Shown one piece after another: positions 22,560-33,764 of a DNA stretch of 64,000 nt. The stretch is from Canna indica (lineage: Eukaryota > Streptophyta > Magnoliopsida > Zingiberales > Cannaceae). The first letter of the stretch is position 1; the number at the start of each line of letters is the position of its first letter. The position numbers were made by a program, and so were the translations under genes. The notes under the pieces were generated by a model, which saw nothing but the letters and a program-made list of their open reading frames with translations, made no database searches and was not told where the DNA came from. The stretch covers positions 39,920,001 to 39,984,000 of the forward strand of contig CP136891.1 in NCBI GenBank assembly GCA_034359265.1. The letters are read 5' to 3'.

Positions 22560-23510
22560 CATGTTTACTACTTTAGTAAATGAAGATATTACTTGAGCTT
22601 GAAGAAAATCTGAATTCCAAGCAACCACAATACCTCTAGAGGCCCCAATACCAAGCATAACAACATCTAGCCGAGCCCTCCCAAAGGATCTTGCAAAACA
22701 ATAACTTTTAGCTTGGATAGCTTTATATGAACATAAATGAATTCCTTTACGGGCTTTCTCCAAGCCCCCATAACATTTCAATTCAGAATATTCATTCGGA
22801 AGGAGGGTTGGATCTGTAGCTTTAGTAGATAAAGGGTTTGAGTTATCCCTTTCCCTTAAAAACATTTCATTAGGGGACCAACATTAATTGATTGATTTTA
22901 TACTAGACTTTAAATTCCTATTTAGGTGTTTCTTACTAGGAATCCTAGTAGATTTTGAAGAATCAAGAGTATCTACCTAGGCTTTGAACACAATCTTTAA
23001 TTCATTTGCTAAATCAGGAAAGGATTTGGAAGTAGGCGATTCAATTTAGATTTCAGTAGACTTTGAATAAGCAGGACCTTTTGGTGCATTTTGGAACCAA
23101 TTGTTAAATTTTGGTTGGGTTTGAAGGACTAATTTTGCAAGGGAAAATTCATATTTAGGAAGAAATTTTCTAGAGTTTGTAATGAAATTTTCTTGCTAGG
23201 AGTTTTCTGAGTAGAAATTTTGGAGTTTGTAGATGAGTGAACTACAGGCTCAGGTGAAAGTTGAGGGGTATGTAATATCTAAAGTATAGTCTAAATCATT
23301 ACTATTACTTACACCAGAGTTGCGTGAATCGTGTGACTCGCCGCGCATTCGAGCACGGTCATTCCTCAAAACTGAAGGTTGGCGCACTCTACGAGAATGT
23401 TGTCGGCGATTTCTTCGACGTTGCACTTCAATCCATGGACCACAAGCAGGTTCACGAAGGAAATTCGCAGAGGAATTAGGGCTTGATGAATTCTAAATTT
23501 TCTAACTTGG
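22560..23510 (-). pseudogene. L1-type LINE, end of ORF1 and start of endonuclease
   Basis: At 22865-22545 the minus strand has an open frame whose second half, RARLDVVMLGIGASRGIVVAW, matches the beginning of the plant L1 endonuclease domain (GASGGIVVAW is the usual form). It continues in 20551-21130 after removal of the solo LTR. Further 5', at about 23445-23380, the frame gives GPWIEVQRRRNRRQ, like the conserved GPWLQVQRR motif near the end of plant L1 ORF1. The sequence between has stops and frame changes. The element's 5' end is placed near 23510, where the similarity is lost. Confidence 0.7.
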
Positions 23511-24790
23511 TATCGTATACCTACATAAAAGGACAAAGAAATTAATGCATAAGATCCTCGGGGTACTAATGTATAAGATCCTATGCTATTATATATATAT
23601 TGTTAACAAGATATTGGTTCTGAATTTCTATTATCTAATAATTTACGTGTAGAACTTTTAAATATATGGACTTCTGAAGAGTGGAAGGTAATTAAAGTAT
23701 ATACATACTCTTTATTTATTTATTTTATTTATGTTAATACACTATATATTGGAATTCACTTTTTATATATTCCATGATAGGAATAAATAAAGCAGCTTAA
23801 AGCACAAGAAGTTGGAAGCTTATCTACATGCTAAGATAAGTAGTTGGGACTTGAGAGGGAGACATCTATTAATTCTCAATTTTTTTATCTAGAGAAACCA
23901 GGTCAGTCATACACGTTGATAAGGTGAAGGCTCAACTCTAAAGATTCACAGTGATCAATTCTAAGGAGTATGCAAGACAAGATCAGTCAATGATCCAAAA
24001 GTTGTACAAGTTTGAAAGACACTGAATCATAAAAAGTGAAACAAGTGTAAGGGCGTGTACATCATTAGTTTTATAAAGTTTTTAATAGTTGACTCACTTA
24101 TCAAAGAATAAATCTAGTATGTGTTTGAAAATTCAATCTATAATCTAGTTTAGCCTAGCATCTCTCGCGTGCATGATTATTTAATTAATCCAACTTTGTT
24201 TGATTTAAGACTCAAACGAATGGCTTCGAGAGCAGGCATGAAGGTGGTGCTGTTTGGGTTTATGTTACATGAATTTGATCGGCGAAAGCCATTAAAAGAG
24301 TCCTTTTTCATGAGAGCCTTTATTTTATTTTGTAAGGCTCAGATCATACAAGCGCATATACTCCTAAATTTGTATTTACTAGTTTGATCAGCAACCGCAT
24401 CATCTTCTACCCATTCCCTTTCTAATACAAAAAACACTACTTTTTATCTATCTTAATTTTCCCTCTTTTAATGTTAAGAAGATGAATTTGAGAGCTAGTC
24501 ATTATTTTCTATGGACAAACTATTTTTACATAATAAAAACACAAAATTTCAGTTACTCAAGGATCATGAGCTTTTCATAGATAAGAATATTTAGTTGTAA
24601 TTTATAGAACAATACACTAAGAATTTAAATGCAAAACTTGTATCTTAGCTTATAGTGCACTATTTTGTAAGGACAATACTAGGTTTCGATTGAATTTAAA
24701 CTTATCATTTAAAAACTTGATGATAATAGGTATCTTACTATGTAGACTGAGGTGGTATTCATGCGACAACATATTACAGAATTGAAGTCA
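23511..24790. other. AT-rich stretch with no recognisable feature
   Basis: No protein motif, RNA gene or clear repeat boundary is seen. A short plus-strand frame at 24169-24387 (72 codons) has no family features and no supporting context, so I do not call it a gene. Confidence 0.4.
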
Positions 24791-24792
24791 TC

Positions 24793-25090
24793 TCACTACA
24801 ATAAATCTTCATTATATAAGCAGAAAAATTTCGACTCCAGCATGAGCGTTAGAATGTAAAAACAAAAAATGAGGCATAGTAATAAAAAAATTGACATCGG
24901 GTGTAGTGCGCGCCATAAATTACTGGCGCCACATACTAGCGCATAGTTGTGCCAGAAATTACCAGCGCCAAAGGCGTCGGTATTCTCGATGGCACAGGAA
25001 CACGAGCGCGCGAGCCCGAATTCACCCTCGCGGGTATGTGGGAGCGTGAACCCGCGCCCCGTCAGCTGAGCATGCTCGCCCAAGCGGGGG
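24793..25090 (+). mobile_element. CACTA transposon end with GGCGCC-rich subterminal region
   Basis: Begins CACTACAATAAATC, close to the CACTACAAGAAA terminus of plant CACTA (En/Spm) elements. About 110 bp in, GC-rich inverted motifs around GGCGCCA and GTAATTTATGGCGC follow, and then a section resembling the fragment at 50976-51600 (both have CGCGGGTATGTGGG-like motifs). The opposite terminus was not found. Confidence 0.5.
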
Positions 25091-25730
25091 TGGAAAATCT
25101 CTAGCCTCTTGATGTATTTTTTTAAAATATTATTAATATTTTTTTTAATTTTTAACTTATATATACTACCATTCATTCATTCATTCATTCTCTCTCTAAC
25201 ACTTCTTATTTATCTTTCTCTCTTCTTCTGTTTCTTCTCTCTTCTTTCTTTTTTTTCTTCCTCTATTCCTTTTTCATCTATTCCTTCTTTCTTCTCTATT
25301 CCTTTTTTTATTTATTCTCTTTCTTTCTTTTATCCTCTCTGCACTAATTTTCTTCTTTACTCTTTTCTTTTCTCCTCTTATTTATTTTTCTTCTCCTTTT
25401 TTACTTCACTGATTTTTTTTTCTTTTTTTTTTCCAGATTATCAGAGTTGTCCGATTAGTATCTAATTTATTTTAATTTGTTATTACCTTGTTTATGTTAT
25501 ATTTAAATCTAATTTCTGATTTCTGTTAGATTAACTTTAATTTATTTTTGTTATTAATTACCTTGTTTATGTTATATTTAAATCTAATTTCTGATTTCTG
25601 TTAGATTAACTTTAAAATTAATTTTTTATGGTTAAATAATTAATTAGTATATATGTTAATTAAGTAAAATGTTATATATAATAATATTAATAAACTGTTA
25701 TATAAATAAATAAAATATTATGTTAATTTG
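25091..25730. repeat. Pyrimidine-rich low complexity and a 75-bp tandem duplication
   Basis: From 25110 to 25435 the plus strand is almost entirely T and C, producing a meaningless 118-codon frame. At about 25478-25552 and 25553-25619 a block with ACCTTGTTTATGTTATATTT is present twice in tandem with almost no differences. Confidence 0.7.
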
Positions 25731-25757
25731 TTATATATATATATATATATATATATA
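25731..25757. repeat. (TA)n microsatellite
   Basis: About 13 uninterrupted TA dinucleotides. Confidence 0.95.
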
Positions 25758-25908
25758 GGTTTTCCTGCGGGAATTCCGCAGCCAGCTAAATTCACGGCGG
25801 AATTAAAATATGTTGTATCCAAATAAGTTTTTTAAATATAAACTAATTTCTAACGTAAAAGATAATATATAAAGTAAAGTACTGAATTAAAATTAAACAG
25901 CAAAAACT

Positions 25909-25985
25909 GTTGGCTATGGGGTCTGAACCCATGCGCATGTGTGTGCAGAAGATCTTAAGTGTTACGCCTTAACAACTAGGACAAA
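25909..25985 (-). pseudogene. tRNA-like sequence (tRNA-Leu-like pseudogene or SINE head)
   Basis: On the minus strand the sequence has an A-box-like CTAGTTGTTAAGGCG and, about 45 bases on, a B-box-like GGGTTCAGACCCC, which also forms a T-arm stem. A possible anticodon loop CTTAAGA lies between them. The acceptor stem does not close well, so it is unlikely to be a working tRNA. A tRNA-derived SINE is the alternative. Confidence 0.4.
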
Positions 25986-26254
25986 CGAAGGGTAAATACA
26001 GAAGTTTTCGAGTATTTAATCCAACAAATTTGGTGGCAGTACATCATTTGAATTTCACATTACTCATGCTTCACTAATAAGGAACTGACAAGATTTTGTC
26101 AATACAAGATTAGATAATACTTATATATAATATGATAATTTTATACAATTTATATACGTATATAAAAAATTATATATAGATGATATTATAAATTTATAAA
26201 TTAGACTACATATATAACATGTATAAATGTATAACAAAATCTATACAATTTATA

Positions 26255-27352
26255 TGTAATATTCTAGATATTAATATTTATTTTTTATTTGTGTGATTGT
26301 CAGTCTAGCGGACTAGTTCGAAGTCGAGCCGAGTCGACTCATGGTCCGGTGCGAGCTTGCGAGCTCGGGTAAGTAGGAATTTGAATTATGTACTTTCTTT
26401 TCTTGGTTCGATAAATTTATTTAATTGTTATGTTGCGTGTGCATGATTATTAGAATGAGTTTAATTAAATTTAGTCGGATTAGCGGGTTCGAATTCGGCT
26501 CGAGACAGATGCGGATTTGCTAATAGGGTTAGTGAAATTAGGTTTGAGGAGGGGAGTATAAAACCCCCTCCCCTTTGGCTTTGCGACTCCCCATTGGAGC
26601 CGCACAAGTCTTGAGAGAGCATGCAGAGGAGCCGCCGAGTAGTAGCCAAACCACCCCTCCCCATCTCTCTCCCTTGGAGCCACCAAATCGGAAGCCAGCC
26701 ACTAAGCCTCTTCCCCCCCTCTCTTCCTTTCTCTCTCTCTTTCCCCTCTCCTTGGAGCCAAGCCGACGGCTTGGTTGAAGCCTGCGCCCCCCCTGAGCCT
26801 TGGAGTCGCCGCCCTTCTTGAAGAGGAGCCGCCACCCCACTTTCTTTCCTTGTCCTTGGAGCCGAGTGTTTGGGGCCGGATCCGGAGGCCGCCGAGTGGA
26901 GGTTTCTCATCAAATCTTTCTTGCCAATCGGGTGAGTGGTTTTACCCCTTCTTTTTTGGGATTCTCTCGTTTTCTTGAGCCATTCTTGGAGGTTGAGAGT
27001 TATTGTTGAATCTTCTGTTATTTCTTGAAGTTTCTCGTTGTTTCACGTGTTGTCTTGAAGTAGGAGGCCCAAAAACCCCGCCTACAGGGCTCGACAGCCC
27101 TAGGATGATCCTAGGGGTGCTCGGCCAAGGTGGAGGAAAGGGTGCCCTCCAAGTGTTTGACAAAATGCCTAAGAGAAATATTTGATATGTTCTTTAAATT
27201 TTAGGCTAGGATTAATCTTCTTAATTAAATTTCTATGATACCAATGCATGAGGTGTGTTTAAATAAGGAATTTTCAGTTCATGAATCTATGTTTGCATGT
27301 GGAAAGGTTAGTCTTGATACCATGTATGGATTCTTTATTTAAAGCATGAGTC
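26255..27352 (+). repeat. Unit A: LTR 5' part, truncated and joined to pol
   Basis: Begins TGTAATATTC and follows the Tekay LTR through the TATA box, GC-rich leader and the GTGAGT donor-like site, then breaks off inside LTR sequence at AGCATGAGTCT. Compared with 36169-38106, the last about 1.8 kb of the LTR is missing. Open frames on both strands here (26461-27163) come from GC-rich leader sequence and are not genes. Confidence 0.8.
26557..26563 (+). promoter_or_regulatory. TATA box, LTR of unit A
   Basis: TATAAAA within GGGGAGTATAAAACCCCC, about 300 bp into the LTR. It is conserved in all four LTR copies. Confidence 0.7.
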
Positions 27353-30300
27353 TGGTTTGCGAGATGGTCATTTGTGGGCACGTGTTGACGACCGAATTGA
27401 CACTCCCGTCGATGCTGAAACTTGATGTGATTTTGGGCATGGACTGGTTGGCGAACCATTTCGCTTCAGAGGATTGCAGGGTTAAGACTATGACCTTCAG
27501 TAACCATGGATTGCCCCAGTTTACCTTCTAGGGTGAGGGAAGGAGAGATTCGTTGGTGTCGATTTCAGCTCTCAAATCTCGGAAGCTACTTCTAGGCGGT
27601 TGTCAATTCTTCTTGGCCTTTGTATCTGTGGATGAGGGGAGCAGAGCCGTCGCTCGTAGTACAGAGGGAACACCTGTGGTATGCGGGTTCTCTGATGTGT
27701 TTCCAGATTAGTTGTCAGGGTTTCCTCCTGAGAGAGAGAGATTGAGTTCTGTATTGATTTACAGCCTGGGGTGAAGCCGATCTCCATTCCGCCGTATCGG
27801 ATGGAACCAGCTGAGTTGAGGGAGTTGAAGTCCCAATTACAGAAGCTGCTAGAGTTGGGCTTCATTCGCCTGAGTGTTTCGCCTTAGGGTGCTCCAGTGC
27901 TCTTTGTGAAAAAGAAGGATGGATCCATGCATATATGCATGGATTACCACCAGCTTAATAATGTGACGGTGAAGAATCGGTACCCGCTGCCCAGGATTGA
28001 TGATTTATTTGATCAGCTTCAGGGGCTCAGTGGTTTTTCAAGATTGACCTGCGGTCAGGGTACCATCAGTTGAGAATCCGAGATAGTGACATCCCTAAGA
28101 CGTCTTTCAGGTCGAGGTATGGTCACTATTAGTTCCTGGTTACGTCATTTGGGCTAACTAATGCACCTGTAGCATTTATGGACCTGATGTACCGAGTGTT
28201 CAGGGAATACCTAGATAAATTTATGATAGTGTTTATTGATGACATCTTGATATATCCCAGGACCAGGGAGGAGCATGTTGAGCATTTAAGGGTAGTTCTA
28301 GAGACTCTCCGGGAGCACAAATTGTATGCCAAATTGTCCAAGTGCGAGTTCTGGCTAGAGAGTGTAGGATTTCTTGGCCATGTGGTGTCCAGGGAAGGGA
28401 TGAAGGTGGACCCCGCGAAGATAGAAGCAGTTCAGAATTGGATGAGGCTGACTATTGTCACAGAGATTCGCAGCTTCCTAGGGTTGGCAGGTTACTATAA
28501 AAAATTTGTGGAGAATTTCTCCAGGAATGCAGCGCCATTGACCCGCCTGATAGAAGAAGGTCAAGTTCGATTGGGACAGTAAGTGCGAGGAGAGCTTTCA
28601 AAAGCTCAAGGACTAGTTCTAGCTGTACCATTGGGCTCAGAAGGGTTTGTTATTTATTGTGATGCCTCTCGAGTTGGCTTGGGTTGTGTATTAATGCAGA
28701 ATGGCAGGGTGATTGCTTATGCCTCCCGGCAGTTGAAGATCCACGAGAGGAATTACCTGACTCATGATCTTGAGCTAGCAGAGGTGGTGTTCGCATTGAA
28801 GCTGTGGCGTCACTACCTTTATGGTGAGGCTTGCGAGATATAAACTAATCATAACAGCCTCCAGTATTTGCTCACCCAAAAGTTGTTGAATCTAAGGCAG
28901 AGAAGATGGCTTGAACTTTTGAAGAACTATGATTGCACGATCATGTACCATCCGGGGAAGGCTAATGTGGTGGCTGATGCTTTGAGCGGGAAGTCTATGG
29001 ACAGTCTAGCACATTTGGTAGTCATGAGGAGGCCGTTGGCTCAGGATTTGGCCATGTGTTTGAATGACGGGGCAGTCTTGTTAGTGATAGCTTTTGGTGC
29101 GCCGGTGGCTCACATGAGGGTGCAGTCCATGTTGGTAGACATGCTGCGAGCAATGTTGGAGGAGGATGCTTTCTGTGCACTCACTAAGGATCTAGCCAAG
29201 AGAGACGATGACGATAATGGTTTTGGTATTGACTTGAGGGCGTTCTGAGATTTAAGAACAGGATAGTGATGCCAGATATGGCTGAGGTTCGTAGGCAGGT
29301 GCTAGATATGGCTCATCGATCCACATACACTATGCATCCGGGAGCCAAAAAAATATACCGAGATCTAAGGCAAAATTATTGGTGGAAAAGTATGATGAGA
29401 GGTGGCCGAGTTCGTGTCTAAGTGCCTGGTGTGTCAGCAGGTTAAGGTTGAGCATTTAAAGCCGGTAGGATTGCTCCAGAACTTAGAAGTACCAGAGTGA
29501 AAATGAGAGAAGATAACCATAGATTTTATGACGGGGTTGCCAAAGTCTAGGAAGGGCAATGAGTCTATCTGGGTAGTGGTGGATCGCCTAACCAAGACGT
29601 CACATTTCATACCAGTCAGGATGACCTTTTTAGCTTAGCAGTATGTGAGGTTATTTTTAGATCGGATCGATGCATATCATGGTGTTCTTGTTATGATCAT
29701 CTCATATCGGGGTACTCAGTTCACTGCTTGATTTTGGCAGTCGTTCCAGGAGGCGTTGGACACTCAAGTTTGGTACAACACCGCATTTCACCCTTAAATA
29801 GATGGTCAGTCGGAGCAGACCATTCAGACATTGGAGGATATGCTGAGAGCATGCGTCCTAGATTTGGATGGAAGTTGGGAGAGGCACTTACCCCTAATTG
29901 AGTTTGCCTACAATAACAACTATCATATCAGCATCGAGATGGCTCCTTTTGAGGCATTGTATAGGTGACAATGTAGGTCGCCTGTGGGCTGATTTGAGGC
30001 AGGGGATTCCCTTATGATGGGACCCGACTTGGTTGAGGAGGCTGTAGCGAAGGTGAAGCTAATCAGGGAGAGATTGTTGGTAGCTCAGAGTCGCCAGAAG
30101 ATGTATGCTGATGCAAAGGCCATGGAGGTAGAGTTTTTTGAGGGGGACCTAGTGGTCCTCAAGGTATCCCCTATGGAAGGGGTGGTGAGATTTGGCAAAA
30201 GAGGGAAGCTAAGCCCTAGGATCATCGGACCGTTCTCTATTCTCAGGCGCAGGGGAGCTGTGGTATATGAGTTGACTTTATCTTCTAGTATGGACCGGGT

Positions 30301-30558
30301 GCATCATGTGTTCCATGTATCCATGCTTAAGAAGTATGTTCGGGATGAGTCCCATGTGATTGAGCCTACTATAGGGGAGGTCGATTCAGTAGTCTCTCCT
30401 ATGAGGAGCGACCACTTGAGGGAAAATTGAGGTCCAAAGAGATTCCCTTGGTTAAGGTCAGGTGGGAGCACCATTCCGGACAGGAGGCCACCTGGGAGGT
30501 GGAGCAGGATATGAGGGAGAGTTATCCTTCATTGTTTGATTATCCGGTGAGTCCTTAA
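27353..30558 (+). pseudogene. Unit A Tekay pol: protease end, RT, RNase H, integrase, chromodomain
   Basis: Domains in order: protease C-terminus (27355-27450, DVILGMDWLA; the catalytic DSGA part is absent); reverse transcriptase (about 27770-28560, with VFIDDIL as catalytic segment); RNase H (28625-28990, [13 protein letters not shown] and ADALSGK); integrase zinc region (29310-29440, frameshifted) and core (29510-29960, IDFMTGLPKSRKGNESIWVV); then [13 protein letters not shown] and a chromodomain ending FDYPVSP at 30558. It would copy the element and integrate it. Stops interrupt RT, RNase H and integrase, and a one-base loss near 28030 breaks RT before the catalytic segment. Gag and most of protease are missing. 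Confidence 0.9.
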
Positions 30559-30596
30559 GTTTCTTTTCTTTCAAAAATTCTAGGACGAATTTTTCT

Positions 30597-30610
30597 TAAG
30601 GAGGGAGGAT
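30597..30610 (+). other. Polypurine tract before LTR of unit B
   Basis: AAGGAGGGAGGAT directly before TGTAATATCC; identical to the tract before unit C. Confidence 0.75.
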
Positions 30611-31294
30611 TGTAATATCCTAGATATTAATATTTATTTTTTATTTATGTGATTGTTAGGCTAGCGGACTAGTTTGAAGTCTGGCCGAGTCGACTCATAG
30701 TTCGGTGCGAGCTTGCGAGCTTGGGTAAGTAAGAATTTGAATTATGTAGTTTCTTTTCTTGGTTCGGTAAATTTATTTAATTGTTATGTTTCGTGTGCAT
30801 GATTATTAAATTATGTCGCATATGAGTGTGCATGTGTTGTGTGCTCATGTGGAGCATGGGGTTAGAATGAGTTTAATTAAGTTTAGTCGGGTTAGCGGGT
30901 TCGGATTTGGCTCGAGGCAGATGCGGGTTTGCTAATAGAGTTAGTGGAATTAGGTTTGAGGAGGGGAGTATAAAACCCCCTTAGCTTGCGGCTCCCCATT
31001 GGAGCCGAATAAGTCTTGAGAGAGCAGAGGAGCCGCCGAGCAGTAGTGAAACCACCCCTCAGTATCTCTCTCCTTTGGAGCCGCCAAGCCGGAAGCTAGC
31101 CGTCGAGCCTCTGTCCCCTCCCCTCCCCCCCCCCCTCTTCATTTCTCTCTCTCTTTCCGCTCTCCTTGGAGCCAAGCCGACGGCTTGGTTGAAGCCGACA
31201 CCCCCCTTGAGCCTTGGAGCCGCCACCCTTCTTGAAGAGGAGCCGCCGGACCCCTCTCTTTCCTTGTTCTCGGAGCTGAGTGTTTGGGGCCGAA
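30611..31294 (+). repeat. Unit B: LTR 5' part, joined directly to reverse transcriptase
   Basis: Starts TGTAATATCC, contains the TATA box and GC-rich leader, and stops at GGGGCCGAATT, where the next bases are reverse-transcriptase coding sequence. The junction has 3-4 bases (ATTT) that fit both sides. The LTR copy here is the shortest of the four. Confidence 0.85.
30969..30975 (+). promoter_or_regulatory. TATA box, LTR of unit B
   Basis: TATAAAA in the same context as in units A and C. Confidence 0.7.
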
Positions 31295-33712
31295 TTTATG
31301 AACCTGATGTATCGAGTGTTCAGGGAATACCTGGATAAATTTGTGATAGTGTTTATTGATGACATCTTGATATATTCCAGGAGCAGGGCGGAGCATGCTG
31401 AGCATTTGAGGGTAGTTCTAGAGACTCTCCGGGAGCACAGATTGTATGCCAAATTGTCCAAGTGCGAGTTCTGGCTGGAGAGTGTAGGATTCCTTGGCCA
31501 TGTGGTGTCTAGGGAAGGGGTGAAGGTGGACCCCGCGAAGATAGAAGCAGCTCAGAATTGGATGAGGCCGACTATTGTCACAGAGATTCACAGCTTCCTT
31601 GGGTTGGCAGGTTACTATAGGAAATTTATGGAGAATTTCTCCAGGAATGTAGCGCCATTGACCCGCCTTATAGAAGAAGATCAAGTTCGATTGGGACAAT
31701 AAGTGCGAGGAGAGCTTTCAGAAGCTCAAGGACCGCTTGACGTTGGCACCAGTTCTAGCTGTACCATCGGGCTCGAGAGGGTTTGTTGTTTATTGTGATG
31801 CCTCTCGAGTTGGCTCGGGTTGTATATTAATGCAGAATGGCAGGGTGATAGCTTATGCCTCCCGGCAGTTGATGATCCACGAGAAGAATTACCTGACTCA
31901 TGATCTTGAGCTAGCAGAGGTGGTGTTCGCATTGAAGCTGTGGCGTCACTACCTTTATGGTGAGGCTTGCGAGATATACACTAATCATAACATCCTCTAG
32001 TATTTGCTCACCCAGAAGTTGTTGAATCTAAGGCAGAGAAGATGGCTTGAACTTTTGAAGAACTATGACTGCACGATCATGTACCATCCGGGGAAGGCTA
32101 ATGTGGTGGCTGATGCTTTGAGCGGGAAGTCTATGGACAGTCTAGCGCATTTGGTAGTCATGAGGAGGCCGTTTGCTCAGGATTTGGCCATGTGTTTGGA
32201 TGACGGGGCAGTCTTGTTAGTGACAGCTTTTGGTGCGCCGGTGGCTCACATGAGGGTGCAGTCCATGTTGGTAGACATGCTGTGGGCAACGCTGGAGGAG
32301 GATGCTTTCTGTGCACTCACTAAGGATCTAGCCAAGAGAGACGATGACGATAATGGTTTTGGTATTGACTTGAGGGCGTTTTGAGATTTAAGAACAGGAT
32401 AGTGGTGCTAGATATGGCTGAGGTTCGTAGGCAGGTGCTAGATATGGCTCATCGATCCACATACACTATGCATTCGGGAGCCACAAAAATGTACCGAGAT
32501 CTAAGGCATAATTATTGGTGGAAAGGTATGAAGAGAGAGGTGGCCGAGTTCGTGTCTAAGTGCCTGGTGTGTCAGCAGGTTAAGGTTGAGCATTTAAAGC
32601 CGGTAGGATTGCTCCAGAACTTAGAAGTACCAGAGTGAAAATGAGAGAAGATAACCATAGATTTTATGACGGGGTTGCCAAAGTCTAGGAAGGGCAATGA
32701 TTCTATCTGGGTAGTGGTGGATCGCCTAACCAAGACGTCACATTTCATACCAGTCAGGATGACCTTTTTAGCTGAGCATTATGTGAGGTTATTTTTAGAT
32801 CGGATCGATGCATATCATGGTGTTCTTGTTATGATCATCTCATATCGGGGTACTCAGTTCACTGCTTGATTTTGGCAGTCGTTCCAGGAGGCGTTGGACA
32901 CTCAAGTTTGGTTCAGCACCGCATTTCACCCTTAAATAGATGGTTAGTCAGAGAAGACCATTCAGACATTGGAGGATATGCTGAGAGCATGCGTCCTAGA
33001 TTTGGATGGCAGTTGGGAGAGGCACTTACCCCTAATTGAGTTTGCCTACAATCACAGCTATCATATCATCATCGAGATGGCCCCTTTTGAGGCATTGTAT
33101 AGGCGACAATGTAGGTCACCTATGGGCTGATTTGAGGCAGGGGATTCCCTTATGATGGGACCCGACTTGGTTGAGGAGGCTGTAGCGAAGGTGAAGCTAA
33201 TCAGGGAGAGATTGTTGGTAGCTCAGAGTCGCCAGAAGATGTATGCTGATGAGAAAGCCATGGAGGTAGAGTTTTCTGAGGGGGACCTAGTGGTCCTCAA
33301 GGTATCCCCTATGGAAGGGGTGGTGAGATTTGGCAAAAGAGGGAAGCTAAGCCCTAGGTTCATCGGACCGTTCCCTATTCTCAGGCGCAGGGGAGCTGTG
33401 GCATATGAGTTGACTTTACCTTCTAGTATGGACCGGGTGCATCCTGTGTTCCATGTATCCAAGCTTAAGAAGTATGTTTGGGATGAGTCCCATGTGATTG
33501 AGTCTACTGCAGGGGAGGTCTATTCAGTAGTCTCCTATGAGGAGCGACCACTTGAGGTACTAGACCGTCAGATCAGAAAATTGAGGTCCAAAGAGATTCC
33601 CTTGGTTAAGGTCAGGTGGGAGCACCATTCCGGGCAAGAGGCCACCTGCGAGGTGGAGCAGGATATGAGGGAGAGTTATCCTTCATTGTTTGATTATCCG
33701 GTGAGTCCTTAA
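31295..33712 (+). pseudogene. Unit B Tekay pol: RT second half, RNase H, integrase, chromodomain
   Basis: The best preserved unit. RT (31280-31702) has [26 protein letters not shown] and [15 protein letters not shown]. RNase H (31737-32100) has [19 protein letters not shown] and ends ADALSGK. The integrase zinc region (32381-32638) keeps HSGATKMYRDL and CLVCQQVK. The core (32640-33140) has IDFMTGLPKSRKGNDSIWVV but stops at 32636, 32867, 32935, 32944 and 33128. The last frame, 33152-33712 (186 residues), holds the C-terminal integrase module [33 protein letters not shown] and a full chromodomain ([33 protein letters not shown]), which in chromoviruses targets insertion to chromatin. The chromodomain plus the VFHVS module supports the Tekay assignment. 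Confidence 0.9.
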
Positions 33713-33747
33713 GTTTCTTTTCTTTCAAAAATTCTAGGACGAATTTT

Positions 33748-33764
33748 TCTTAAGGAGGGAGGAT
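33748..33764 (+). other. Polypurine tract before LTR of unit C
   Basis: TTCTTAAGGAGGGAGGAT-type tract directly before TGTAATATCC. Confidence 0.75.

Noticed and set aside
24169..24387. 72-codon plus-strand frame
   Set aside because: Single short frame in AT-rich DNA without motif, splice context or duplicate; not supported as a gene.
25109..25465. 118-codon frame rich in F, S, L and I
   Set aside because: Arises from a T/C-only low-complexity run; not membrane protein coding sequence.
26461..27163. Overlapping open frames of 60-150 codons on both strands
   Set aside because: They fall in the GC-rich leader of the Tekay LTR, repeat in every LTR copy with frame changes, and lack any domain; shadows of non-coding sequence.
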